Shown here piece after piece: positions 49,900 to 63,880 of a stretch of DNA of 64,000 nt. The position numbers and the translations under genes are program-made. This DNA is from Pteria penguin (Eukaryota; Mollusca; Bivalvia; Pterioida; Pteriidae): contig CM068581.1 in assembly GCA_035048485.1 (NCBI GenBank), positions 64,445,381 through 64,509,380 of the forward strand, in the 5' to 3' direction. The notes under the pieces are model-generated. The model had not been told where the DNA came from. It ran no database searches and saw only the letters and a program-made list of their open reading frames with translations. How positions within the stretch are numbered: position 1 is the first letter of the stretch; each line of letters opens with the position of its first letter.

Positions 49900-51020
49900 G
49901 ATCAAGCTCATATCATAGAAAACGTTCCCCGCATATCTAAACGACTTGCAGACAAGTCACATGTAATATGTCAGAAATATACGGGTGAATGTTTAGATTG
50001 TCCCTTCAGACTATGTTCGATTTAAGACTAAGAAGTTTAAATTTCCGAGAGATACATTGAAATCAGGTTCCATGCAAACCAAATATATCGTTTTCCTATG
50101 GAAACATGATCAGATATACTTTGTCCCTTCATTTAAGTAATGGGTATCTCACACGAGCAGGGAGCTTACTCCTCTCAAGTATCTGAGTGTATACTCTCTT
50201 AGCAGGAGTTCACTTTAATTTTGTTATTATTGTTTTCTTTTGGCTTTTTGTCTTGTTTGATTCACTTTATTCTCATTGTGTATAAGCCATTTCTTTTGAA
50301 TTGTGATTGTCAATTTCATTTTATTACTTGGATTTGGTGGACTTAGCCACATGTTTTCTATTACAATCGAGTTGAAATTCAGTTAAAATGACAATTATAA
50401 TTTGAATAGTTAGATACAGATTGTACCAGTAAACTCAAAATATGTTCTTCGTCCCTCCCATATGACTTTGGGTGATTGAATATTTCATCTTCTACTGTGT
50501 ATTTAATGACAGTTTTTACCCATTTTTGTCACCATTCGTTGTAAAAAAAATTGACCCATGGCTAATCAACAACCTGTTGAAAAAATGAAAATCTTTTTCA
50601 ATAAAATTAAATTACTTTTGTAGGAGAATGAAATTAGATATTATTCTCGATAATCCTATTCTAATATCATATTACGTTGATCAAAATGATGTCACGATTT
50701 TACGATGAAATAAATATTTAATGATAAAGTCAATGCATCTAAATTTGATTCGATTTCTCAACGGAATAGAGAACACATAAATTTTTATGAATTAAGCATT
50801 GGTTTGATAAATGAATGTCTTTATTTGGATCTGTCTGGTCTCATATGTCAATATAATGCATGGAATATTATTCCTTGAATAAAATTCTTAAAAATATCAT
50901 GTTGCAATAAGTGTTTCCCTTTCATATCTAAGGCATATTATAACTCTAAGGAGAATTTTACAGTTGTATTAATACTTTCAAACAAGGTATATATAAATAT
51001 TACTCTATCAATTAATAAAA
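49900..51020. other. Spacer without supported features
   Basis: AT-rich, no recognisable exon, TIR or hairpin. Confidence 0.4.
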
Positions 51021-51033
51021 TTGGCATTAAACG

Positions 51034-51178
51034 GTAGTTTTGTATGGCCCCTGTTACTGATTCTCGGGATAGCTGTATCGGCCCTCGATCTTACGGCCTC
51101 ATGCCAATACAGCTACCCTCGAATCAATAATATGGGCCATACAAAAACTTCTAGTTGTGGGCCGGCACTAGCCGGCCC
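51034..51178. repeat. GC-rich double hairpin
   Basis: First hairpin 51036-51148: outer arms TTTTGTATGGCCC and GGGCCATACAAAA pair perfectly; inner arms GGGATAGCTGTATCGGC and GCCAATACAGCTACCC pair with one bulge. Second hairpin 51159-51178: GGGCCGGC-ACTA-GCCGGCCC, perfect. Stands out in AT-rich surroundings. Adjacent on the right to a retroelement fragment. Confidence 0.75.
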
Positions 51179-51227
51179 ATCCTTTGATATAAGTTTAGGA
51201 AATTCGCATGCGTTACCGTGGTACAGT

Positions 51228-51671
51228 AAACTTGCTTTTAATCAAATCATGAGGCAGAGAGGTATAAAGTGTAGAAAAATCAAATGTAGAATTTTGAGTG
51301 GCTTTGAAATTTAGTGAAAGAAGTTTGTCTATAACTTCATGAGAATTTTTAATTGACCAAAAGTAATTGATGTTACTATTATGAAATGCGACATCACAAT
51401 ATTTGATAATATGATCTTTTATAGCAGTTAGAACAGACGTCATATGTTTCGATAGTACCGTAATAGAGCAGTGGCTAAAATTAGATATGAAATGTGATTT
51501 ATATGGACTTTTTTGTAGTTTTGGGAGCTAATAAATGGTTAGTAGATCAGATTTATCAGTTTAAATTTTGAAGTCGGACATGGTCATGAGGTGATCGTGC
51601 AAGGTGCTGTCTTTTGAGGTAGGGCTTTCCACATATGTATGAGTGGAGTTTAATTCGTTTTATGTACTTCG
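51228..51671 (-). mobile_element. Retroelement fragment, RT fingers/palm part
   Basis: Highly similar to 15810-16260. Minus strand reads SLKDHIIKYCDVAFHNSN-like, TFDFSTLYTSLPHDLIKSK and YVESPTSKDS-like pieces. Starts abruptly after the hairpins and ends near ttcgttttatgtacttcg. Confidence 0.75.
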
Positions 51672-52211
51672 TTTTAAAGACGAAGTACTTCGTACTTAAG
51701 TACTTAAGTTCTATATCTGTCTTTACGCCAAAAATATCACATTAATGTCAAACAAGTTCTTCTTTCGTCAAAGTGTCATTGCCATAATTCTTTTTTATTT
51801 TAGGTTAACAGCTGCCATACATTTTACATGAATAAGTGTTCCTACCGACAAAACAAATGGTTTTCTCAGTGCCTCATGATTCTCGTTTAATGTCATCTAT
51901 CTCATTGAATATCAACTTAATATAAAATAGTGAATATACCTGATACAGGCAACAGGCTGTGTTCCCTCTGACTTGTCAGATCTTTTACAAAAGATTAAAG
52001 ATTAAAGAAAACAATAAAATATACATTAAAAAGTGAAACGAAACAGTTTTCTGGTTTTTAGCTTGACTGTTCACAATGAATACATGTTCTACATTTAGAA
52101 ATGCTTTAAATTAAAGTAGTCTTTACCTTTTAAATACAAGTAAGATTTCCATCAAATATCAACTTGTAAACCATGGACTCTATAGTATGATCAAAGGAAA
52201 GTTACAATAGA

Positions 52212-52470
52212 TTAAAGAAAAAAGAGGAGTTACTGGCTCAGTTATGTGGCAGAAGTCACCATGGAGCTATACAATACATGAATATAAATAATATACTAGA
52301 ACATATAACACATTACAAAAATATTTGATTGTAGTGCAATTACGATACCGACTTAGGACGGTCATTTAATTTGACAAAAGCCAAACAAATGGTGTGGTTA
52401 ACCGGTTTACGGGCCCACCTTCCTACTCACCGTAACAGCAGAACAATCAAAGGATGTACATTTGACCATT
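52212..52470 (-). mobile_element. Retroelement 3' end fragment
   Basis: Nearly identical to 14300-14560 (over 95% by eye), e.g. ggctcagttatgtggcagaagtcaccatggagc and cgataccgacttaggacggtc. The high identity implies recent activity. Relative to the fragment at 51228 the order of parts is swapped compared with copy 1, so they are separate insertions or a rearranged one. Confidence 0.78.
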
Positions 52471-52655
52471 TGATTGTTTTACAATCATTACATCGTGTAC
52501 TCCGTTTTCCCATTTTAAACATTTGGTTTCAACTGACATAAATTTTCGAAAGGATACATTTGAGATGAACTGTTTCCCATGGATCAACATATGCCTTGTT
52601 TTCGCATTCCTCCCGGTTTAAACAACCCTTGCAAAAACATAAAAGCGCCTAGTTT

Positions 52656-54393
52656 TTATAGTTTCAGGGTCCAACCTAACAACAGAGTGCAACTAATATC
52701 CCTCTGCGGCCTTGGTCTAGTTATTTCTGTTGAATCGACAAAAACAAAAAAGTGCGTCCTCTTATGTACGCACTTCTCACTTGAGGATTGATCCTTTTGC
52801 ATATTTTCTTTACAGAATTCATAGAAAGAAACGGCATTGTCAATAACATCTTCGTTGTTTCTGACTGCCCTTGTGACCCTTGCTTTGATAATACCTCCCA
52901 CTCCATCGCATCTGCTTTTCCCATGGCACGAACCATAATAGTCCCTTTGCATAATGAAATCAAAGTCTTTTGATGCGTTTGCGTTTGTCTTGACTTATAT
53001 GGTACAACACATCCGTCGCTATTTATAAAGACATTTTCTATCTTAAGACATCTTTTGTCCATTAGATGACCAAATATTTTCGTCAGAAACGCATAGACTG
53101 TATGCGCGTCATGTATTAGGTCATTGCTAATAATGTCACACGCCTCTTCGATTATATCTCCAATCTTATAATAAACTATTGCAGGGTGAACTGTAACCGA
53201 CTCCTTTGCCCTATGTGCTGACTGAATCTCATATTCTGAGATGCACGAATAATTTTCTGCACAATCAATAGTCATTGCCACAGAATTTTCGGGTAGGTTA
53301 ATTTTCAGTTCTGAATACTGATTTAACTGCCAATTGGCCTCAAACAAGTGCTTGAAAAGAAAGTCCAATTCTGCAATAAGTTCATAAACCAGTACAGAAG
53401 TATTTCCTCTCTCAGTTATAAACTGTTTCTTCCTTATCTCTTTTCCTGTCTTTTAATTTATTGATGTTTTGTATGTCCATATTTTTTTTTCAAGCCTGGG
53501 GTTCCTCCTGCAATTTGGTTTTGAGATCGTCTATGTCTATCTAATGAAGTTTTTTGCAGACCAAACATGAAATGTCCCTGATTTGGAACAAAGGGTACGG
53601 TCCAACGCAGCCTGGATGCTTCTAATCTTGCAATTTGGTTTCTTTTTTCTTGCATTTTCTGCAATTTTGTTTAGTTCTTGTAATTTGAGGTTTACGTTCT
53701 GACAGTACTCGCATAAGCACTGCAGAAATTTTCTTTGGTTTTGAGTCTTCACTGCCTTTGGTTTAAGTTTGGTGAATTTTTCAAAGGAAATTTGGTGACA
53801 GGGGTTTTTTGTTTTCCAATTTTGCTCCAACCAAAATCCTACTTTCTTCGCCGTCCTTTCTAATCTCTTATTTGGAAGGCTTATTGATATGCCATCTTTC
53901 TTGTAGAATGATATCACCAGTTCCTCTGTTTTCTTGTCTACTTTGTCTTAAAGTCTTTTAAACATCTTTAACTTAGAAATTTCATGTTTACTCCTAGCTT
54001 GGTACTCATTGCTCCAAATATATACCTCTTCCTGATATTGCGCACAATAGTTCCGAAGAAAGTTCTTCTTTGTCTTTGTAAAAGCCTTTTTCTTCCACTC
54101 TGACTTTTATCATCCTCCTTGATGGCTTCACGTATATTCTTCCCTACACTACAATTTACGGTAATATTTTCGACCAACGCCGTCCTCTTCCGCGGTGATG
54201 CCTTTTCTACCAAGGCTTTGACTACTGTCGCATATTTTCTTGGCGATTTTGGTAACTTTCGTTTTAGTATATACACTTCTTTAGCTGCAGCACATGCAGT
54301 ATATGGATTTTTGGAAGTATTAGCAGATTTAGTATCACCTGTATAGGTTTTTACATCATTTTCAAGTTTGAACCGTATTACCAGACAAAGCAC
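52656..54393 (-). pseudogene. DDE-type transposase pseudogene
   Basis: Reading right to left in several frames: SPRKYATVVKALVEKASPRK (54393-53968); FLQCLCEYCQNVNLKLQELN (53917-53537), a Cys pair typical of this transposase type; MTIDCAENYSCISEYEIQSA, YYKIGDIIEEACDIISND, KIENVFINSDGCVVPYKS (53368-52960); then, after a frameshift near 52950, GSCHGKSRCDGVGGIIKARV and FYEFCKENM (52952-52790). The two aspartates (TID, NSDG) and HGK-CDG-GG motifs match a transposon-derived family widespread in invertebrates; I cannot name the superfamily with certainty. At least two frameshifts and stops make it inactive. No TIRs were found. Confidence 0.65.
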
Positions 54394-54419
54394 TTTGAAA
54401 AAGTTTTTCTTCTGGTACA

Positions 54420-54720
54420 GAATATTCCTTTAATTTTCTTTCTGCTCTCTTTCTTAGAGCATTTTTTTTCTCTTATGCGCCTTTTTTTTTCTGTGAAGAA
54501 AAACTTCGTCGATATTTTTCCTATATTTTGCTTGTTTTCTTTTTCCCTCCTTTTCTTTTCTTACTTCCTTTCGAGTCATTATTTTCTTATCTTTAAAATC
54601 ACCATTTCACTGTTGCTCTTTTTTCTCTTCCTTTATTCCCTCTTCCTCTCTTTGGACTTCTCTCTGTTTATTTCCCTTTGCTTATCATTCCAATTTCTTC
54701 TTTGTCTTTTAATTCAAAAA
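54420..54720. repeat. Pyrimidine-rich tract
   Basis: Dense T and C runs (ttctcttcctttattccctcttcctctctttgg). It generates a long hydrophobic reading on the + strand that is not a gene. Upstream of the transposase relic on its strand it reads as a purine-rich tract. Confidence 0.7.
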
Positions 54721-55194
54721 TTAGAGCGTGACAGCACTGTCACACTTTTAAGCGCTGACTGTGAAGAAATAAAAAGTATATTACTGAACTTATTCATGCA
54801 TTTTTATAAAAATGGGCTACAATTGCCTTGGTGGCGCCACCTGTTCCCAAATTCAGACAAAAACAATAGTATTTTTAGGAGACTATGAGTACATATGCCT
54901 TTTAGTTTCATCAAAATATCGCAAATGATTTTGATACTAGAGTAGAAAATGTCAAAATTAACCATCCCCCTCCCTCCCCCCTTTCCTATTTTGAAATCTT
55001 GAAAATCCAAAAATCAAAAGTTTTGAAAAGTTATTTAATTTTTTTTTCAAATTATATTTATTTGTGTATTTCTTAGTTACTTGCAAGATTTTAGCACATT
55101 AAAATATCAAATACAACATAATTGAGAAAATTATGATGTCCGAAAAACCGTCTAAACGCGTAAATTAGAAATGTTCCGATTTCAACGAATTGAA

Positions 55195-55495
55195 CAAACT
55201 TGATCAAGCCTTCATTATAGATCACTCAGATGCCAGTTTTGTGTAGTGGTTCTGTAGAAGATTCTCTAGGGAGGGTACCGTCTGGAACTCCTTTGTCCCT
55301 GCCATGGGCCCCACCCTGAAGGGATGGGGCTGAAGTGAACAAAGAGGACCTTAAGCTCTTCATGCATACCAAATTTCATCAAAATCCTTCAAGTGGTTTC
55401 AGAGAAGATGAAAATGTAATTGGGAACTGCCGACGACAGACAGACGCGGACGCTGCGCTCTGACAATAGCTCACTTGAGCTTCAGCCCCCACAAA
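55195..55495 (+). repeat. Interspersed repeat ending gacaatagctcacttgagc
   Basis: Contains ccaaatttcatcaaaatcc, agtggtttcagagaaga and gacagacagacgcggacg. Related to 23560-23870 in inverted sense. Known style of dispersed repeat in bivalves (recalled). Confidence 0.6.
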
Positions 55496-55549
55496 CCTGG
55501 ATGACATGGCATATAGTTCGAAGCATTCAACAGATCATGTTTAAATAAT

Positions 55550-56390
55550 TATTCAATAGAACCTAACATTCATGTACCACAAAAGTACGCAACATTTAGA
55601 AGTTATATCAAAAACGTAATTTTTTTTAATTAGAAAAACATTTAAATATCTATAATAAGTTGATTTTCTTTTTTTCTAATTAAGCATGGATACTAGTATT
55701 TATTTTTCTATATTCATCTAGATACTATTGAATAGAACGTAACATGTACGTAACATGAAGAGATTATATCTAACTGATATCGTAACAAGAAAAAATGAAC
55801 GTAACATTGACAGATTTTACATGACAGACAAATAGATATTATACTTCAAATGACATATTTTAATGGTTGTTATTATAGTGAATCATAATTACTGAATCTT
55901 TTGTTTAAAATCTAATAAGACTACATAATTCATCTGTTTAATTCTGGTAAGTACAGTAGAAAGTAACATGCACGTAACATGAATTGATGATGAGAATACT
56001 TGAACATCGAGAAAGTTATATTTTCTTTCATATTTAGATAGCATATGCTCGTCTAAAATGACACATTTGTTAAATAAATATAGTTTTTAAATCTAAGGTA
56101 ACATAAATGTAACATGTACAGTTTCTTTTTGTCTGGAAAAGTTACGATATTTCATTATTAATATCTGTCATTTTTGTGTATGTATAATGAAATTATTGGA
56201 TAGGAATTAGTTGCGTATATTTAGCAAAACATTTTATGATTAAATGCTTAAAATATGTGTTATCATTTCATGACTTTTGTTGTTGTTTTAAATAAACATA
56301 ATGTTTGAGAAAAAATAAGTTAAAAGTACGAGATTTAGTCTGAGCGTAATTTAACAATTTAACGTAACAGCCTGACCAACAGCTTACAAA
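55550..56390. repeat. Scattered 'acgtaacatg' motifs
   Basis: gtaacatgtacgtaacatga (55740), gaacgtaacattgacagatttt (55798), agtaacatgcacgtaacatga (55963), gtaacataaatgtaacatg (56097). They resemble the 21-bp minisatellite unit at 49120 but are spread and decayed. Confidence 0.4.
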
Positions 56391-57229
56391 ATGCACTGGT
56401 CCCTGCGCTGGTCCTTTTTCCTCCGGAAGTTAGGTTTAAAAAAACTGGGGAAAATGAATGCAAATATTGTTTGTGTTTTAAGTGAAATGTCCAATATATG
56501 AATAAATATATATCTAAAGGCATTCTCTTTCCTTATTGAATAATATTTGTTCATATATTAAATTTTTAATGGAGTAACACGCTTTTATAATAACCTGGTA
56601 CAAATTGTCCGATTTTTTACACGAATTTTATGCTATTTCAAATTTTCAAATCAATAATCTGTAGCAGTGAAGAGTCTGAACCCAGTGATGTTATATAATG
56701 AAATTTTCGTTTTTGAAATTATTACTGTGTTTTCCCGTCATTTGGGTATTCTCTCTGACAATAAGATATTCTCTAAAGCGAAAAAGGAGCCATTAACCAT
56801 TAATCACGCACGTGATGAAAAGTACCTGTGACGTCGTCATGTAAAAAAAGTGTTCCAAGCAGCTTATTGCTCATTGAAGTGCTTAGTTTTGTCTGGAGTA
56901 GTGCTAAACATGTCCTAGCTGACCGAGCCTTGGATAATTTAATTACAGTTATGTAGTCCATTAAGTCGTCTTTGGATAGTTCCGTCAAGTTGTAATAATC
57001 ATTATTACTCATCATCTATCATCGTAGTCTAAACGTTTGTTTTCCTGCTGGAGTACTACATTCTTCCTGCAATAATTCCATTCTATCTATGCAACTAAGA
57101 ACAGTATGATATTTGACTGGTTTGAGTATACTCAATTCATGTGTCAGAAGAATGTCATGAGGGAGATACTCTTTAGGTTTAGAGTGATTTTCCTAATTTA
57201 ATAACTGAAAATTTAAATATATATTTCAT

Positions 57230-57440
57230 GTCAGTACAAAAACCACTGAAAACTAAACTTATGATGCCCTCGGGGACTATCAGTCGTTATAATAAATATA
57301 GAACATATATACCTTTTAATTTTGTGCATCAGATGCGCATTTCGACAACTTATGTCTCTTCGGTGATACTGGTGGCCGAAAACTTTGAATTCCCATGATA
57401 TATAAATATTTGAAGAGTAATGTTGAAAACAAACTGACCG
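57230..57440. repeat. Copy of the 'gatgcgcatttcgacaa' repeat family
   Basis: Left part tcagtacaaaaaccactgaaaactaaac … ggggactatcag matches 12150-12190; core as at 34160; right flank atgatatataaatatttgaag as at 12321 and 11229. Confidence 0.6.
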
Positions 57441-58454
57441 AAAAATGAACAAAAGTATCTATCTAATGACAGAGTTATGCATGAGGGAGATACTCCTAAG
57501 TATACTCTTTCATATGAAAAATGTGACAAGTTAGCATTACATATCTAACAATAAGTCAGTTTTACTGATTCCTTATTTAAACTAACGACATTTTCCATCC
57601 ACTGTATCAGACCTTTTATAACCAATGTGCTTAGTAATGCATAATGTTTCAGATTGAGATTGAGACCGCATCAGTAAAGAGTAGTATGAATGTGATTGAA
57701 TTCGAATTTATTCAAGGAAAATAGTATTATCGACTGAAATATTATAATATATACATATATCATAGAGTGTCAGGTTACATAAATATAAACACATACACTA
57801 TGACAAGGAAATCTTTTAATATGTAAATGATCAACTATTTTGAAAATATAAAGGTTGTATTTAAGGTTTATTTAAGGTCGTATTTTATTTGGATGCAAAA
57901 AAGTAAATTTTAAAAAAGAAAAGTAACATCTATATGGCATTTGTAGCATTCATCAATTAGATGTGGCGACGATATAGACTTCTGGGTAGTTACCGATTTT
58001 AGACCAGTCCGACTTACATTTAGAGTTAGGACAAGCATAGCTGATGCAGGTTCAATATTAATGATAACTTTTTTTACAAGTTTACCCGAATACTTATAGA
58101 CAGTTAATAATACACTGACACGACAAATAATTTTTCAGTCAAAATTTTACGTTCACAATAAAACTTGGTTGTATATATTAGAAAAAAAGCTAGAAGTCAT
58201 CTGTTCAAGCTGTATGACACGGAGCAACAAGGACATGCACATAAAAAAAACGAAGAAGTACCGAAGGGTAAACCATATCTCATAATCCGTGGAATAAAAG
58301 GACAATATCGTGTATAGCGTCATATTCAGACAAATGCGAACCCCAATAAACCCGAGGTGAGACTAAGTGCCTGGCAGGACTAAGCGTCCGCTAGTTGCAT
58401 GCAATAAAGCATTATATTAGTCAAACAAACATAGAAAATATTGTATTACAGTTA

Positions 58455-58640
58455 CGATAACTTAGTTGGTTGGTTGATTGGTGTTTTACGTCGCTTTCAA
58501 CAATTTTTCACTTATATAGCGACATGGAAGCAGGAGGTGACCAATCTCGTGAACATATTGGCACAATCCGGAAACGAACCCAGATCGTCGGCGCCGCAAG
58601 CCAAGCGCTTAACCACTACACCAAGCCTACCCCACGATAA
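58455..58640 (-). mobile_element. SINE family 2, minus strand
   Basis: ttggttggttgattgg tail, gttttacgtcgctttcaacaattttt, gaacccagatcgtcggcgccgcaag and aagcgcttaaccactacaccaagcc: the reverse complement of 35585-35750. Confidence 0.8.
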
Positions 58641-59990
58641 CTTAGTAACGAACGTCATTCATTTGGTATGGTAAATGGGTTCCGGAGCGCCAACCTTTCC
58701 ACCTGCCGCAAAAGCAGCGCAATGAAAGGATACACATTAAAAAGTATGAATAATCCCCCATATAGAGAACCTGGATCAACTGTTATCAAAAGACGAGATG
58801 TCATGAAAATTTTAACACAAAACCTTTTATGGAATAATATGCTAGTATCAAAAATCTGATACCAACATAAGTCACCCGTGTCCGCCTGTAAGCGAGCTCA
58901 GATCCTTGGTCCAGTCTTGGCTAACAATCAAAGGGGACGAGGCTCAGGACCTTGTCATTGTAAAGAGTACTACTAGATGTCCGGTGTTCAAAATCCAGAT
59001 AAAACACTGCAAATTAGCTCGTGATTCTTTCATCAATAAGAATTGCAAATTTTAAAGCAGATGAGACCAAATGTTAGGCCGTAATGAGCCTCTCCTTCTG
59101 GCATATTACAACAGTCGCAATTGTCCCGTAGAAACCCGCCGAGTTCGGTTGTGAAATAATTTTTCACATCGGAAGTCACTGTGAATGATCGTGTTTCAGA
59201 ATGTTATATAACATCAAGCTCAAACCCTTGATTGGTAGGAGTTAGGACTAACACTAGGAGGGGACGAGGTTCAGGACCATGTATCCTGTGAAGCAGGTTT
59301 CAACAAGGCCCGTCATTTATGTTTTTCGAAGTTTGTATTATCTGTTACCTTAAGTTAAAAGTTTCAAAGTAATTTGTAAATTTTTGGTATGAAAATCCAA
59401 AACATCAATGCAATCCCTCGCAAATCAAAACAACAGAGATATATAGATGCCATATGATGGGAATCTCGGGACATCACCATCCATATAAGGGAAATTTACA
59501 ATAGTAAACTCAAAAATGTCACCTTTATAGAAAATATTTTAATGTTTGAGTCTAAGAAAGTTTTTCTGTATTACAAATATTAGCTTTGTTGAATTGAAGT
59601 TCGGATGAGTATATTTCAGTTATATATCTTTCAAACTCAGGGTGATTGATAACTAAGATGTCATCAAGATATTTACAAGTATCATTGAATTTATAATTAA
59701 AATCAAAACCATTAGATTTTTGACAGAGTGCATAAAGTACCTCTAATAAATCTCCTGTGTACGCAGTTATTATCCATAGGAATCCCAACTATCTCCTGAT
59801 AAATCTTGTCATCAAATTGCACGTGTTAGCCATTAAAACTTCTATGGTTTTACATAATTCAAGGCAAGTCCAGAATTTATATGAAGTATATTGTTTGTTC
59901 GATAAGAAACCAGAGTTATTGAAAGTACATAGATATGTTTTGGATTGTCTTCGGATTTAAAATGCATGGTATATTGACAAGCATAACTGG
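58640..59990 (-). mobile_element. Retroelement copy with RT palm and 3' part, decayed
   Basis: Minus strand reads FNDTCKYLDDILVINHPEFE and LQFNKANIC (59788-59552), a motif C with YLDD intact. Other parts are in other frames (aggaatcccaactatctcc; tagatgccatatgatgggaat). 58660-58960 corresponds to the 3' part of copy 1 (ggggacgaggctcaggacc). Confidence 0.72.
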
Positions 59991-61063
59991 TTGAAAAGAA
60001 TCTGTGAAAGTCCCGCCCCTTTTCTTATATTGCATATCATATATTCTTTTTGGACGTCTGCTTGGCTTTTTAATATTCCACTCCATCACAATTTAATTTC
60101 GAAACATTAGAGAAGATTAAGATATACTGACCAACACTACATGTACATACCACTCATTTATACATAGAAAATACATACATTTATATAAGTACAAGTATGG
60201 TATTCCATACTGACCACCTAAGGATTTACTTTGCCGGAAGATTAATTCATTTACTGTGATACCTGGTATATTGTCCACTGAATTTTCCGAATAATTGGAT
60301 AGAATGTATCATTTATCCCACTTTCAGTTTCTAAATAATGTTCAAATTATCTGATCATGTGTTTAATCCACCAAATATAACGGTGTAATATTAAAAATCT
60401 AGGGATTGTTAGCGGTTTACTATTTCACATGCTGGTGAAACAAAATTAAATCAGTTGCAGGGCATTCAGAACATTTGATCCATGGTATATTCTGGTATAA
60501 TCCAAAACATATTATATAAACAATAAAGCTCGTGGGATGGAGAATGCTATAATTTCAATGTATAAATGAACTTGTAGGGTATGCCAAGTAAAACACATCA
60601 GTTTGTTAAAAGAAATAGCTAGGACATGATCCTTCCGTTATTAATTTTTTAGTATGATACATATCAGTTTATAGTTAAATGATGTACAAGTGTAAAAGAT
60701 GCTGAGACCGGGAATTCGTTATAAACCTGACGAACGTAGGTTTCTAACACGAGATATGAGCGCACATGGTGGTCGACGTCTCCTTCATACTACAACAAAT
60801 ACAGCAGTACAAGACATTTATATGGTCATTTGTTGTACATTTTTAAAAACTCTGGTTTCAATTTCTAAAAACAAACCAAAAAAAAAGGGGGGAGGGGCAA
60901 ATATGATTGCGCTCAGTTAGAGTTACCAAACTCAAAATAGTCAACATAGATTGGAAAGAAGTTTCCAGTTTTTTTAATTAACTTGAAGAAGAAACTGCTT
61001 TCTGTAGATCTGATACCGCTCGTACGATAAACTAGGGAAGGTAGATCTGTAAACGCATTATCC

Positions 61064-61353
<290 letters not shown>

Positions 61354-61439
61354 TCAAATCAGTTAACTGACCGGATTGCCTCTTTCTAAATAACAATTGA
61401 TTTCCTCTTTCTAAATAACAATTGATTTCTTTTTTCATA

Positions 61440-63388
61440 TACATTTGTTACATAACTTTCTCTTATGGTCACATTCATTTACAGAGATATTGCGAAATCA
61501 TATATCTTTATCACACGTTAACTACAGTATTGCCATCGTCGATATTTACTCGATCAATTTGTAGTTTTATTTAGAATAGCTAACAAATCAGATAACAATG
61601 AACACTATTCTACAGACGACTCATCAGTGTCTCATTCCTGTTTTAATGTGAAACGCCCCGCAAACCTATTACTGAACCATAACTCGAATAACATATGTAG
61701 GAACATCTAAATCATCTCTTTACAGGTATGGGTTTCCATACAAATTTAAAGGTAAAACGCAGACAGGTAAACAGTTCATCTGACATACTTTAATGACTCA
61801 AGCGTAAACGAAAAGTTCAATGACCGACCTCGTACTTTAACGAGATAACCTTGCAGAGGCGGGTACATGTGGGTTATAACGAAAATCATGTAAACAAACA
61901 CAACACAAATCGATTTTAGTTCGTGTTTTATAAAATGTATTGCGAAATCAGATTACGTCAAAGTCTGTGTTTGTTTATCCAGATGTCATTTAAACGAACG
62001 CTGCAATCACATAAGGACAGGAAATATTTAAGGTCGTTTCGCTGAAAGTAAGTGCTTCAAATGATTACATGTAATTGTTTCGTCGCTCGTTCAGACTGAT
62101 ATGTTTTAGTTTCTTCTGAAAGGTTATAGCTGCCATAAAATATATGATTTATCGATTTATCATATTCACTGTGATCTGCTTCTCAATAATAATCAAACCT
62201 CTGATTATGTTTTCCATTTCCATTTTGAAGAGGTACCACGATAATTCTCGTCATATTAGTTAGTTAGCACACGGGTAATTACTGCATAATTCTTACACTC
62301 AAACCAACATAATTACTTTATGATCGGAGATGGAAGAACGAGATGGGGATGGACAGGAGTGACGTATGACCTATTTTTGAACGTTTGTACGGATTTCAAG
62401 GGAAACAGATGAAAGATATCATCCAATTATCAGTAACCTACTAAATATTCGCCAGGGGCCACAATGAAACTGTTATTTTTAATACTTCTTGATAAATTTC
62501 ATATTTCAATCTGATATAGTACTATTCAATTATCACCTGTTATAATTAATATGATTAAAAATGAGTAAAAATTTACAATGAGTAAAATCTAGATACTCAG
62601 AGATATGTAATGTCTTACCACGTGCACAGTGCGGCATCGTTGTTATGTGTTTCAATACATAGTGTTTAACTTTTGATATGGCCTTCAAACTTAGGTGGAC
62701 ATTGGCTTTGGATATGACAATGACTTAAATGATGACCTTGATGACCTTCATTTAATGTTTGATCCAATAAAGATGAATTATCCAGGAATCCATGAATTAA
62801 ACACCTTAAGATGCATAATGCATTAGATTCAGAACAATTTTCTATGCTTACATTTATTGAACATAATTTTCTTGCTGTTTCTCAAAAATATATTTAGATA
62901 TTTTCTAATATAAATGCAGAATGTGAAAGGAGCTTCCTATAATGAACTTCCAAAGTTAATAACATGTACATTTATTTGCATGTTTGTCTACATAATGTAT
63001 ATGTTTACCTTGTATAATGCACTTGTGTGTGACCTTGAATGACCTTAAATGTGTTTATATTACTGTATCACCCATGTTTGATTAAGATGATGAATAATGA
63101 ATGAAATATAGTTATTTTCATTATGTTATTCCCCCCCCCCCCAAAAAAAAATGGGTTACCCTTCACTAAGTGTGGGCTTTTTTTCTCAGTAATTCTTAAG
63201 ATATTGTCAGAGCAGATAAAAAAAAATAAAATAAAGTTCTTTTGATAATATGGATAGTAAGAATTTCGACTCTCATAATACTTTATTTCACATTTAGATG
63301 CTAGTTAAAGAAGTATATTGCTTAAAGAAAAATGAGTCGCATTTAAGAATTTTTACAATTAAATACATTTCTTATTTTGTTATTTCAG
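61440..63388. other. 5' flank of gene 2
   Basis: About 1.9 kb with no clear repeat and no open frame of note. Contains a poly-C/poly-A run at 63129-63150. It should hold the gene 2 promoter and a non-coding first exon, but I see no TATA box or donor I can defend. Confidence 0.35.
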
Positions 63389-63447
63389 ACATCATTGCTT
63401 AGAAGAAAATGAAAATGCTTATCTACACGAGATGTATTCAATTATTG
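63389..63447 (+). CDS. Gene 2 first exon visible: start codon and first half of signal peptide
   Basis: Acceptor ttatttcag at 63388, then 20 bases of 5' UTR, ATG at 63409 and MKMLIYTRCIQLL, closed by donor gtatgt in phase 0. An acceptor in front implies a non-coding exon further upstream. With the exon at 63881 it gives MKMLIYTRCIQLLIIVIYCK, a typical signal peptide with a hydrophobic core. A second in-frame ATG (codon 3) could also start translation. Confidence 0.65.
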
Positions 63448-63880
63448 GTATGTGCCGTCCTCATGATTATTGTATTATACATATTATTATATTGATATTA
63501 AATGTCGATTGATTTTGAGTGAAAACATGTACATATTTCACAACTTCAGTAATTGTAAATAAAATGAATCATCATAGATTGTCGAACTTTCAACGGTCAA
63601 AATAAAAGAGATCTCCTATCCAATGTAAATATAAAAATATATCGAGGGACACCACACTGACAAATGCTAATTACATGAAATGAATGTTTTCCAGATATTG
63701 TTGATTCCTTCATAAATTGTATTTTTAAAGTAATTAATTCATAGAAGAAGGAAATTTATCAGTTGACCATATTGAAGTTTTAGCCGTGTAGGTTTTCGTT
63801 GATTAATTAAAAGAAGTACACCATTTAGTTTGTAACAGATTTAATTTACTTTAACTTCATTTGACTATTTGTTGTTTCAG

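Noticed and set aside
51021..51314. 97-codon frame beginning like a signal peptide
   Set aside because: It lacks ATG (starts at TTG), is made of the hairpin palindrome, and then enters the antisense of an RT fragment.
54475..54888. 137-codon hydrophobic frame
   Set aside because: Produced by a pyrimidine-rich tract (Phe/Ser/Leu), with no domain or splice context.
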